Shown here: piece by piece, positions 17,590 to 25,656 of the stretch
How the letters are laid out: each line of letters starts with the position of its first letter
Numbering within the stretch: the first letter of the stretch is position 1
Assembly: GCA_012520575.1 (NCBI GenBank)
Contig: JAAYOB010000016.1
Location: forward strand, 1 to 25,974
From: Candidatus Stramentimicrobium fermentans
Lineage (GTDB): Bacteria; Atribacterota; Phoenicimicrobiia; Phoenicimicrobiales; Stramentimicrobiaceae
Direction: 5' to 3'
Length of the DNA: 25,974 bases
Notes under the pieces: generated by a model
Database searches by the model: none
The model's input: only the letters and a program-made list of their open reading frames with translations
Told to the model about the DNA's origin: nothing
Program-made: the position numbers and the translations under genes

Positions 17590-17631
17590 CCATCATGACA
17601 GTAAAGTTGAATGCATTTACTGTCATGATGG
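17590..17631. repeat. Perfect 16-bp hairpin between livK and livH
   Basis: CCATCATGACAGTAAA (17590-17605) is exactly complementary to TTTACTGTCATGATGG (17616-17631), with a 10-nt loop. No T tract follows, and livH has its own AAGGAG (17644-17649). Hairpins in this place often protect the upstream binding-protein message or partly attenuate the permease genes. Confidence 0.85.
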
Positions 17632-17658
17632 GGTTTAGCAGAGAAGGAGACGTCAGCT

Positions 17659-18513
17659 ATGTTTTTTCAGATAGCCATTGATGGATTATTAACTGGTATG
17701 GTCTATGCCCTGGTTGCCTCAGGGCTGAGCTTAATCTGGGGTGTAATGGATGTACTCAATTTTGCCCATGGAGAATTTCTTATGCTGGGCATGTATGTCA
17801 GCTATTGGCTGGGATTTTTAATGAATCTTGACCCGCTTATCTCTTGGATTGCCTCAGGAGTCTTTTGTTTTCTGTTAGGTGTTCTGACTTATAAATTGAT
17901 TATTCAACACACCCTATCAGGCCCTTCCTTATCGGCACTATTAGCAACTTTTGGACTATCTATGATGTTAAAAAATATTGCTTTAAATAGGTTTTCTCCT
18001 AACTTTCGTATCTTAACCGGTACTCTGCTCGATGGAAAGAGAATTTTCTTAGGTAATATAGTCCTGCCATTACCACAGCTCATTACCAGTATTTTTGCTT
18101 TAGTGGTGGTATTTATTATCTATTATATTATTAAACGTACCCGGTTGGGCTGGGCTATACAAGCAACTGCTATGGATAAGAGTGCCGCTGAACTAATGGG
18201 TATCAATACCGAAAAGATATTCTTATTGGTCTTCGGCTTAGGCGGACTCTGTGTCGGCATAGCCGGTGGGTTATTACCCTCCTATTTAGCAGTTCATCCT
18301 GAGGTTGGAGGATTATTCAGTCTGATTGCCTTTGTCTGTGTGGCAATGGGAGGATTCGGCAGCATACCGGGGGCATTATTGGCTGCACTGCTAATAGGTT
18401 TAGTGGAGGCCTTAAGCGGATTCTACATTGCACCGGTATTTAAGTATGTGGCTGTTTTTGGTCTCTATCTGTTGATAGTTATGGTAAGACCAAAAGGATT
18501 ATTTGGGTGGTAG
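17659..18513 (+). CDS. livH: Branched-chain amino acid ABC transporter permease LivH
   Basis: A 284-residue integral membrane protein with about eight hydrophobic spans and the LivH signature start QIAIDGLLTGMVYALVASGL, followed by SLIWGVMDVLNFAHGEFLML. The cytoplasmic coupling region RTRLGWAIQATAMDKSAAEL, then MGINTEKIFLLVFGLGG, is typical. It forms the channel with LivM and is energised by LivG and LivF. AAGGAG (17644-17649) gives a well-placed start, and livM begins 3 bp after the stop. Confidence 0.95.
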   Translation: MFFQIAIDGLLTGMVYALVASGLSLIWGVMDVLNFAHGEFLMLGMYVSYWLGFLMNLDPLISWIASGVFCFLLGVLTYKLIIQHTLSGPSLSALLATFGLSMMLKNIALNRFSPNFRILTGTLLDGKRIFLGNIVLPLPQLITSIFALVVVFIIYYIIKRTRLGWAIQATAMDKSAAELMGINTEKIFLLVFGLGGLCVGIAGGLLPSYLAVHPEVGGLFSLIAFVCVAMGGFGSIPGALLAALLIGLVEALSGFYIAPVFKYVAVFGLYLLIVMVRPKGLFGW

Positions 18514-18516
18514 AGC

Positions 18517-19536
18517 ATGATAAAAGAAGATAGAAAAAAACAGGATTTGTTCTGGTATGTTCTGGTTGCAATATTAATTTTGATTCCTTTTATTCCCCGG
18601 GTGGCGGCAAATAGTTTTACCCAACACGTCTTTATTTTAATCTTATTGTATGCCAGCATGTCCCAGGCTTGGAATATTATTGGCGGTTATTGCGGTCAGG
18701 TCTCCTTTGGACATTCCGTATTTTTTGGGATAGGTGCCTATGGAGCAGGAATGGCCATAGTAAAGTATGGTATTGTGCCCTGGCCCGGCATCGTTATCGG
18801 TTCTTTGATAGCCACGGTTGTTGCTGTTGCGATTAGTTATCCCTGTTTTAAATTGAAAGGGCACTATTTTGCCATTGCTACCTTTGCCATTGTAGAAATT
18901 TTTAATCGTCTTTTTATGGTCTGGTATTGGCTTAATGGAGCTCTGGGACTGGATTATCCCATGTTAAAGGTGGGCTGGAAAAATTTTGTCTGGTATAAGA
19001 CAAAAATACCCTATTATTATGGGGCTTTGATTCTGTTTGTGATTATTTTCGGCATCGTTCGTTTTATTGAGAGGAACCGTTTTGGTTATTACCTAAAGGC
19101 AGTAAGAGAAGATCAGGAGACCGCAGAGGCAGTTGGTATCAATAGTGCTTTCATCAAGCTGGCGGCTATGGCACTTTCCGCCTTTTTGGCTTCTTTCTGT
19201 GGAGCTTTTTTTGTACAGTATAACTTCCGGGTAGAACCGCCCATGGTTATGTCTCTCCATGTTTCTATGCTCTTCGTTCTGGTTACCATCTTAGGTGGCG
19301 TGGGTACCTTCTTTGGCCCATTGCTGGGTGCTATGATTCTAATTCCATTACAGGAATATACCCGAGTATATTGGGGAGGACTGGGCAGTGGTGTAGATCT
19401 CATCTTATTTGGTTTTCTTATTATCTTAATCATGGTGAGGCAGCCCAAAGGCATTATGGGGTTAATTAATGAATTTCAAAACTACAGAAATAGAAAGCGA
19501 AGAAGAATAATTTCTACGGAAGCAGAGATTAATTAA
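18517..19536 (+). CDS. livM: Branched-chain amino acid ABC transporter permease LivM
   Basis: A 339-residue membrane protein with the LivM hallmarks AWNIIGGYCGQVSFGHSVFF, GIGAYGAGMAIVKYG, LKGHYFAIATFAIVE and the coupling-helix region FGYYLKAVREDQETAEAVGI. About eight to ten spans are visible, and the tail is basic (NRKRRR). It is the second channel subunit, placed 3 bp after livH and 26 bp before livG, so co-transcription is nearly certain. Confidence 0.95.
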   Translation: MIKEDRKKQDLFWYVLVAILILIPFIPRVAANSFTQHVFILILLYASMSQAWNIIGGYCGQVSFGHSVFFGIGAYGAGMAIVKYGIVPWPGIVIGSLIATVVAVAISYPCFKLKGHYFAIATFAIVEIFNRLFMVWYWLNGALGLDYPMLKVGWKNFVWYKTKIPYYYGALILFVIIFGIVRFIERNRFGYYLKAVREDQETAEAVGINSAFIKLAAMALSAFLASFCGAFFVQYNFRVEPPMVMSLHVSMLFVLVTILGGVGTFFGPLLGAMILIPLQEYTRVYWGGLGSGVDLILFGFLIILIMVRQPKGIMGLINEFQNYRNRKRRRIISTEAEIN

Positions 19537-19562
19537 TAAAGGTATGTGGTGGGGTACAGCTC

Positions 19563-20312
19563 ATGTTAGAAGTTTGTGAAGTAAGCAAGAAATTCGGCTC
19601 ATTGGTAGCCAATAATAAGATTTCATTTAATGTCGAAGAAGGGAGTATTGTGGGCCTTATCGGTCCTAATGGTGCAGGCAAAACTACTCTCTTTAACTGT
19701 ATCACAGGTATGTATAGACCTACTTCAGGAAGAGTTAGTTTTCAGGGTATAGATATTACCAATTTACCTCCCTACAAAGTGGCGCGCTTGGGTGCAGTAC
19801 GTACCTTTCAAATTGTCCATTCACTGAAAGAGATGTCGGTCTTTGATAATGTTCTTATCGGTGCCTATTTGAGGGAAAAGAATACCGAAAAAGCACGAGA
19901 GCTCACCGAGCAATGTATAGAAATATGTTACTTAAAAAAATTAAGGGATAATCGAGCCGGTGACCTGGCTATCGGATTGCAGAAAAGGCTGGAACTGGCT
20001 AGAGCATTAGCGACTAACCCTAAACTATTAATGCTGGATGAATGTATGGCGGGTCTTACCTCCACCGAAGTGAATGAATCGGTGAATCTAATTAAAAGCT
20101 TAAGAGACAAAGGTATCACCTTTCTAATAGTGGAGCATATTATGGAAGCGGTTATGCCTATTGCCGATAAAGTGGTAGTTCTCAATGGTGGGGTAAAAAT
20201 TGCCGAAGATAGCCCTGAGGCAGTTGTACAGGATAATCGTGTCATCGAAGCCTATTTAGGACAAAAATACGGCAAAAAATGTCAGCTCAATAGCAAAGAG
20301 AGGGGTAAATAA
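19563..20312 (+). CDS. livG: Branched-chain amino acid ABC transporter ATPase LivG
   Basis: A 249-residue cytoplasmic ATPase. Walker A is GPNGAGKT (34-41), a Q-loop lies in VRTFQIVHSL, Walker B is LLMLDE, and the switch His is in LIVEHIMEAV. The signature segment reads LAIGLQKRLELARAL, departing from the usual LSYGQQRRLEIARAL, and Walker B is followed by Cys-Met-Ala instead of Pro-x-Ala. These are mild variants that probably keep activity. It pairs with LivF, whose gene starts 3 bp later. Confidence 0.93.
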   Translation: MLEVCEVSKKFGSLVANNKISFNVEEGSIVGLIGPNGAGKTTLFNCITGMYRPTSGRVSFQGIDITNLPPYKVARLGAVRTFQIVHSLKEMSVFDNVLIGAYLREKNTEKARELTEQCIEICYLKKLRDNRAGDLAIGLQKRLELARALATNPKLLMLDECMAGLTSTEVNESVNLIKSLRDKGITFLIVEHIMEAVMPIADKVVVLNGGVKIAEDSPEAVVQDNRVIEAYLGQKYGKKCQLNSKERGK

Positions 20313-20315
20313 AAA

Positions 20316-21032
20316 ATGTCAGAACCACTATTGAAAATCGATAATATTAACTGTGCCTATGATGATATTCCGGTTATATTTGGGGTATCCTTTGAAGTAA
20401 AAGCAAAAGAGCTGGTAGCCATTGTTGGGGCAAACGGAGCTGGAAAGAGCACTATTATGAAGACTATTGCCGGCTTGCTCCATCCTATAGAAGGTGTCAT
20501 AAGATTTAAAGGAGAGGACATCTCCCGTTTAAGGGCAAATCAGATATTACGAAAAGGTATCAGTTATGTACCGGAAGGAAGAAGATTGTTTGCCAAACTG
20601 ACGGTGGCAGAAAACTTGGAATTAGGCGCCTATATCGAACATGACCGCAATGAAATTGAAAAAAGAAAAAAAGAAGTATTGAACCTCTTTCCTATATTAG
20701 AGGAGAGAAGAAGACAGATTGCTGAAACCTTAAGCGGCGGAGAACAGCAAATGTTGGCTATTGCCCGAGGTATGATGTCCGACCCGGAACTGCTGATGTT
20801 AGATGAACTTTCCTTAGGGCTGATGCCCTCACTGGTAGAGAGTGTGATGGAGACTATTGTTAGAATAAAAGAAAGAGGGACCACCATCTTACTGGTGGAA
20901 CAAAAGGTTCAGGAATCCTTAGAGATTGCTGACCGGGGGTACGTTATTCAAACTGGTAAGATTGTCCAAGCGGGTAGTTCCCGGGAATTATTAAACTCCG
21001 ATGAGGTGAAAAAAGCCTATCTCGGACTTTAA
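20316..21032 (+). CDS. livF: Branched-chain amino acid ABC transporter ATPase LivF
   Basis: A 238-residue ATPase with Walker A GANGAGKST, the LivF-typical GISYVPEGRRLFAKLTVAEN, a canonical signature LSGGEQQMLAIAR, Walker B LLMLDELSLGLMP and switch His region replaced by LVEQ, as is normal for LivF proteins. It is the last gene of livKHMGF. No convincing terminator was found directly after the stop. Confidence 0.95.
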   Translation: MSEPLLKIDNINCAYDDIPVIFGVSFEVKAKELVAIVGANGAGKSTIMKTIAGLLHPIEGVIRFKGEDISRLRANQILRKGISYVPEGRRLFAKLTVAENLELGAYIEHDRNEIEKRKKEVLNLFPILEERRRQIAETLSGGEQQMLAIARGMMSDPELLMLDELSLGLMPSLVESVMETIVRIKERGTTILLVEQKVQESLEIADRGYVIQTGKIVQAGSSRELLNSDEVKKAYLGL

Positions 21033-21544
21033 TAATAAATTCTTTCGGGATTCGCTCTGTTATCAAATAAAATTATTAAATATATATAATACTAAATAAT
21101 TTTACCAGTTTAGTTTAAATTAGGCCTAAAAATATTGGTCATCAATGTTTACCTTCCGATTGTACAAAATTTAAGGCAATTGCTAATAATAAGGTTGTAG
21201 AAAGACGGTAAAGACGAACAAATTACTAACTTCAAATATACTGTACTAAAATATGTTATAAATATGCGAATGTTGGTCAAACATAAATCTATTTAGATAG
21301 GAAGGCGACTAGCCGCCGTTGACTTTCTAAAGAGTAAGGTATTACCTCTGTATAGTGTGCTTGGTATCTGTTAAAGGGTGCGATACCCTATCATAAATTC
21401 TTAGATAGTATACATAAACCCTCTCTACCGGAACCTAAATAAATAGCATTAACCCATTCTTACAAGAAAAACATTAATAGGTAAACACGTTATGAAAGTA
21501 ATACACATAAATAAAAAATATTTACATAATAAGGATATTAAATT
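21033..21544. other. Gap between the liv operon and the enolase-superfamily genes
   Basis: About 510 bp, mostly AT-rich. A less AT-rich stretch at roughly 21295-21440 has short self-complementary pieces (GGCG-ACTA-GCCGCC near 21304, GGGT-GCGA-TACCC near 21378) and broken reading frames; it could be a decayed gene or structured RNA. The area near 21531-21535 (AAGGA) is the ribosome site for the next gene. No reliable promoter was identified. Confidence 0.35.
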
Positions 21545-22654
21545 ATGAAAATTACATCAATAAAAACTTTTCCGGTAGGTATTCCACTAAAGTTTAATTA
21601 CAGGATTTCTTTAACAGATATTGTTTTTAAAAAACATTTAGTAGTTAAAATGGAAACCGATGAAGGCGTTTTTGGGTATGGAGAAGTAGGGGTATTGCCG
21701 ACCGAAATAGGCGGAACCCTTGAATCTCTTGCTTCTGCAGTAGATTATTATTTTTTGCCAGTCCTAAAGGGAATTAACCCTTTTGATATTGAGGATATTC
21801 ATGAAAGGATGAATAAGTCAATTTATGGATTCCATTTTGCTAAAGCAGCTATAGATATCGCCTGTTACGATATCATGGGTAAAGTCCTTAATTTACCGGT
21901 ACATAAATTGATTGGCGGAGCATATAGAGAAAAAGTGCCGGTTACCTGGTGCCTTGGTATAGAATCTATTGAACAGAATGTTTCTGAAGCAGTTCAAGCA
22001 GTAGGAGATGGTTATAGAGCCATCAAGGTGAAAGTCGGACAAGATGCAGATTATGATGTTGAGAGAATCAAAGCAATTAGGGAAGCCATTGGATCAAAAC
22101 CTAAAATAAGAATTGATGCAAATCAAGGGTATAATCCCAAAGAGGCCATCAAGACACTTAAAAGAATGGAAAAATTGGACATTCAATGTGTTGAGCAACC
22201 TGTAAACAAATTAGATATTAAAGGGTTGGCAGAAGTGCAACAAGGGACCAGTATCCCTGTCATGACCGATGAAGCAGTCTATTCTTATAAAGATCTTATT
22301 CGGGTTATAGAACTGAATGCAGCTTCAATTATAAATATTAAGTTAGCCAGAGTTGGAGGGATTATGAGGGCAAAAAAAATAGCCCATATTGCAGAAGCAG
22401 CTGGCTTGAGTTGTGTGTTAGGCTGTATGTTAGAAATCGGCATAGGTATTGCAGCTGCAGCTCACGTAGCTGCTTCGACACCCAATGTTGATTTAGAATC
22501 AGATTTAATCGGACACCTATATCATAAAGAAGATGTTATTGAAGATTCTGGCGTTAAGATGCTTAATATAGAAGAGGGAGATTTATATCTTCCTCAAGAG
22601 CCGGGCTTAGGAGTTTCCGTCAAAGAAGGTATACTTGAAAAATATAGGATTTAA
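21545..22654 (+). CDS. Enolase-superfamily enzyme 1 (muconate cycloisomerase subgroup)
   Basis: A 369-residue protein with the N-terminal capping domain and C-terminal barrel of mandelate racemase/muconate lactonising enzymes. All catalytic positions of the MLE subgroup are present: the lysine pair KVK (K161, K163), metal ligands D191 (RIDANQ), E217 (CVEQPV) and D242 (MTDEAV), and the opposite-face Lys K266 (NIKLARVGG). Such a set allows racemisation/epimerisation or cycloisomerisation, for example dipeptide epimerase. The specificity loop LKFNYRISLTDIVFKKH does not tell me the substrate. It is the first of three tandem paralogues; the next starts 51 bp later. Confidence 0.85.
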   Translation: MKITSIKTFPVGIPLKFNYRISLTDIVFKKHLVVKMETDEGVFGYGEVGVLPTEIGGTLESLASAVDYYFLPVLKGINPFDIEDIHERMNKSIYGFHFAKAAIDIACYDIMGKVLNLPVHKLIGGAYREKVPVTWCLGIESIEQNVSEAVQAVGDGYRAIKVKVGQDADYDVERIKAIREAIGSKPKIRIDANQGYNPKEAIKTLKRMEKLDIQCVEQPVNKLDIKGLAEVQQGTSIPVMTDEAVYSYKDLIRVIELNAASIINIKLARVGGIMRAKKIAHIAEAAGLSCVLGCMLEIGIGIAAAAHVAASTPNVDLESDLIGHLYHKEDVIEDSGVKMLNIEEGDLYLPQEPGLGVSVKEGILEKYRI

Positions 22655-22705
22655 TAATACTATTTAAATGGGTATAACAAACTAAGAATAATAGGGTTAA
22701 GATGA

Positions 22706-23833
22706 ATGAGAATAAAAAATATACAGGTTGATATTGTTAAAATACCATTTAGAAAGCCTTTTACCATGGCCATGTGGACTTCTAAAGAAAAAATTCATGT
22801 AGTTGCCAGAATTACAAGCGAAGATGGTATTGTGGGGATTGGAGAGAGCGTCCCTTTAGTAGCTGAATTTGGAGAGCCGGCAAAAGGTATTAAAGAAATT
22901 ATAGAACAATATTTTGCCCCCGTTTTAATTGGGGTGGAAATATTTGACATTGAAGAGATATATCGTAGAATGAATGCCGCCGTGAAATTTCACTGGTTTG
23001 CCAAATCGACAATAGACTTTGCAATCTATGATTTAATGGGAAAAACTGCGAATGTTCCTTTATATAGCCTTTTAGGAGGTTTAAATAATGATAAAATTCT
23101 TTTAAACTGGGTTATCGGCATACAAGAGCCAGAAAATGCAGCAAAAGAAGCAGAATATTATTTTAACAAAGGGTATCGATCATTTAAACTAAAAGCCCGT
23201 GAATCTGATAGGGCAATCAATACATTAAGAGAAGTTAGAGCAATAGTGAAAGACAAAGCCAAAATACGGGTTGATGCCAATCAGTCTTGGTCAGTTAGCG
23301 AAGCAATACAAACAATTAACAAAATGGAAAAATTTGAACCAGAATTAATTGAACAACCCGTTTCGTATTGGAATCTGGAAGGCATGGCTCAGGTTAGAAA
23401 TGCTACTAACATTCCTATAATGGCTGATGAAGGAGTTGTCACTATTAACGATGCAATTAGAGCTGTAAGACTCGGTGCTGCTGATATTATTAATCTTAAA
23501 ATTGCGAAAAGCGCCGGTATTTTTTATTCGAGAAAGATTGCGGATATAGCAGAAGGCGCTGGGCTAGAGTGCATTATTGGGAGTATGCTGGAAGGGTGGA
23601 TCGGAACCGCAGCTAGTGCTCATTTGGCAGTGTCTTGTAAATCTGTCAAAAAAGGATGTGATCTGGTAGGGCCTCTTTTACATAGTGACCAGATTGTTAA
23701 AAAAGAAAATTTTGGTTTTAAGTATGAAGAAGGATATTTAAAACTATTACCTACTATCCAAAGTGGGCTTGGAGTGGAAATAGACCCGCTAAAATTAATA
23801 CAATATCAGGAGAAAGTTAATGAAAATAACTAA
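22706..23833 (+). CDS. Enolase-superfamily enzyme 2 (muconate cycloisomerase subgroup)
   Basis: A 375-residue paralogue of the preceding enzyme with catalytic residues at equivalent positions: KLK (K161, K163), D190 (RVDANQ), E216 (LIEQPV), D241 (MADEGV) and K265 (NLKIAKSAG). It departs from the usual pattern at two active-site edges, with KLKARE instead of KVKVG after the lysine pair and SAG instead of GG after the second Lys. It also has Trp in SMLEGWIGTAASAH where the others have Leu/Ile-Gly. The substrate therefore probably differs. The ribosome site is weak, and the stop overlaps the third paralogue by 14 bp, implying coupled translation. Confidence 0.83.
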   Translation: MRIKNIQVDIVKIPFRKPFTMAMWTSKEKIHVVARITSEDGIVGIGESVPLVAEFGEPAKGIKEIIEQYFAPVLIGVEIFDIEEIYRRMNAAVKFHWFAKSTIDFAIYDLMGKTANVPLYSLLGGLNNDKILLNWVIGIQEPENAAKEAEYYFNKGYRSFKLKARESDRAINTLREVRAIVKDKAKIRVDANQSWSVSEAIQTINKMEKFEPELIEQPVSYWNLEGMAQVRNATNIPIMADEGVVTINDAIRAVRLGAADIINLKIAKSAGIFYSRKIADIAEGAGLECIIGSMLEGWIGTAASAHLAVSCKSVKKGCDLVGPLLHSDQIVKKENFGFKYEEGYLKLLPTIQSGLGVEIDPLKLIQYQEKVNENN

Positions 23834-24920
23834 AGTTGAATCAATTCCGGTTAGGGTTCCCTTAAAAGGGGAATGGAGAATTTCATCAGGAGCAAGAACT
23901 CATTCCGATTATGTAATAGTTAAAGTTTTTACTGATGAAGGGATTGTTGGCATTGGTGAAGCCTCTCCAGTGCCGCGTTGGGCTGAAGAAACCCAAGGAT
24001 CCATTATGTATGTTTTAGAAAATATGATTGGTCCCAGTATTATCGGTATGGACCCATTTCAATTTGATCATGTCAATGAGAAGATGGATTCTTTAATGCA
24101 ACGAAATATCTTTGCTAAAGCAGCAGTTGACATGGCATTATATGATATTGCAGGTAAATATCTTCATACGCCCGTTTATAATCTAATAGGAGGATTGTAT
24201 CGCAAAAGTATCCCTCTTGCCTTTGTCACAGGAATTAAGACTTTTAGAGAAGCCCAAAAAGATATTGAACAAGCTCTTCAAGATGGCTTTAAGACCTTCA
24301 AGGTCAAAGTAGGAAATAATATTTTGGAAGATATAGATTTGGTAAGTAAAATTCGAAAATGTATTGGAGATAACTTAGAGATTACCGTTGATGCCAATGC
24401 AGTGTGGGGAACCAGAGAAGCGATTGAAGCGATTAACCGCTTAGATGAATTCTACCTTGGGGCGGTAGAGCAACCAGTTCAAAGGTGGAATATTGATGGA
24501 CTTAGAGAAGTGAAGAACAGTGTAAGGCCTGCGATAATGGCTGATGAAAGCCTATTCGATTTGCATGATGCGCTAATGCTAATAAAACATGAAGCTGCAG
24601 ACATATTTAATACTTATGTTTCTAAGGGTGGTGGCATGAGCAACAATCAAAAGGTTGTTGCGGTAGCAGAGGCAGCCGGTATACCATGTCTTTTGGGGAG
24701 TATGATAGAATTAGGTATAGGAACAGCAGCAGGGCTCCATTTTGTGGCAGCCACCAAAAATGTATGCTTACCAAACTATATTGTTGGAACGCTTATGCAT
24801 AAAGATGATGTTATTAAAGAAAAATTTGAATTAAAAGATGGCTGTTTAGAAGTACCGGATGGAGAGGGATTGGGCATTACCCTTGATGATGAGAAGATTG
24901 AGAAGTATCGAGTACAATAA
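23820..24920 (+). CDS. Enolase-superfamily enzyme 3, Lys-to-Tyr variant
   Basis: A 366-residue paralogue starting inside the end of the second. KVK (K161, K163) and metal ligands D191 (TVDANA), E217 (AVEQPV) and D242 (MADESL) are intact. The lysine on the opposite face of the active site is replaced: the segment ADIFNTYVSKGGGM has Tyr266 where the first paralogue has K266 in NIKL. One-base racemisation or epimerisation needing acid/base groups on both faces is thus less likely, and a dehydratase or a syn-elimination using only K161/K163 is more likely. AGGAG just upstream within the second gene serves as ribosome site. The substrate is unknown. Confidence 0.83.
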   Translation: MKITKVESIPVRVPLKGEWRISSGARTHSDYVIVKVFTDEGIVGIGEASPVPRWAEETQGSIMYVLENMIGPSIIGMDPFQFDHVNEKMDSLMQRNIFAKAAVDMALYDIAGKYLHTPVYNLIGGLYRKSIPLAFVTGIKTFREAQKDIEQALQDGFKTFKVKVGNNILEDIDLVSKIRKCIGDNLEITVDANAVWGTREAIEAINRLDEFYLGAVEQPVQRWNIDGLREVKNSVRPAIMADESLFDLHDALMLIKHEAADIFNTYVSKGGGMSNNQKVVAVAEAAGIPCLLGSMIELGIGTAAGLHFVAATKNVCLPNYIVGTLMHKDDVIKEKFELKDGCLEVPDGEGLGITLDDEKIEKYRVQ

Positions 24921-25081
24921 AAAATTTGTAAAGAATGTTATAAAAAATTTTAGACAATATTGATGTTGAAATAGATCTTATCACTGTTAAGCATTACAAT
25001 AGCTATACAAACAAATTAATTCTTTAACTAACTTTCACAAAGCAAACATTATACTCCTTAATACTTTCTGGAAATGGACCT

Positions 25082-25103
25082 TTGCCGGGCTTTGCCCCGG
25101 CAA
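25082..25103. terminator. GC-rich hairpin, terminator-like
   Basis: TTGCCGGG (25082-25089) pairs perfectly with CCCGGCAA (25096-25103) around CTTTGC, followed by the pyrimidine-rich TCTCTTT. It is the only GC-rich island in this gap and may end the enolase-gene transcript, although it lies about 160 bp after the last stop. Confidence 0.5.
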
Positions 25104-25380
25104 TCTCTTTATGGTTCAAGTAAGTCTATATGTTTTTCGTCCCATAGAGGGTATTCCCTAATCATAATAGGGGGAGATGGTGCCAACTTAACTGAATATC
25201 TCTGGCATTTTTATGTAATTAAAAATAATAGCAACTTATTACATGTATTTTTTACTTCTTATCTTACTGTTAAAACTTACTTACCCCTGTTCATACTTTG
25301 ACTTAATCTGATTTCCATTAATATTTGAGATAAGAAAAAGTACCCACAAGTTGCTGACACGAACGAATTTTTATCAATAT

Positions 25381-25409
25381 TTGTCAAAAAATTAATTATT
25401 TATTACAAT
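25381..25409 (+). promoter_or_regulatory. Possible promoter upstream of the methyltransferase gene
   Basis: TTGTCA (25381-25386) and TACAAT (25404-25409) each match the consensus at 5 of 6 positions with 17-nt spacing. The site is about 250 bp before the gene and lies in AT-rich sequence, so a chance match is possible. Confidence 0.3.
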
Positions 25410-25656
25410 TGCCTTAATTTAAGAGCTTAAGAAGGTATTGCGTCCAGCCCGGGTTATATTGTTATAAATTTGGTGACGTATGAGTTAATATAGCAATAAG
25501 CAATATTATTCCTCTTAATTACCGTTAAGGGAATGTTAATAGAATTGCAGTACCATTGGATAGGTTAAGAATGCAGCGTCTATTATTTAAATTATGGCGA
25601 GAAACCGGAAAGAGATTTAACAATGAATAAAAATATCAAAACCGGAGAACAGTGCA

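Larger units (their letters stand above)
24921..25656. other. Gap of about 735 bp without a supported gene
   Basis: AT-rich with scattered stops. It holds one GC-rich hairpin (25082-25103) and a possible promoter (25381-25409). A 75-codon frame at 25074-25301 starts inside the hairpin area, has no ribosome site and no recognised similarity, and is not called. Confidence 0.45.

Noticed and set aside
25074-25301. 75-codon forward frame in the gap before the methyltransferase gene
   Set aside because: There is no ribosome site, it starts next to a hairpin, and no recognisable family or continuous coding character is seen; IIIGGDGAN vaguely recalls transposases but too weakly.
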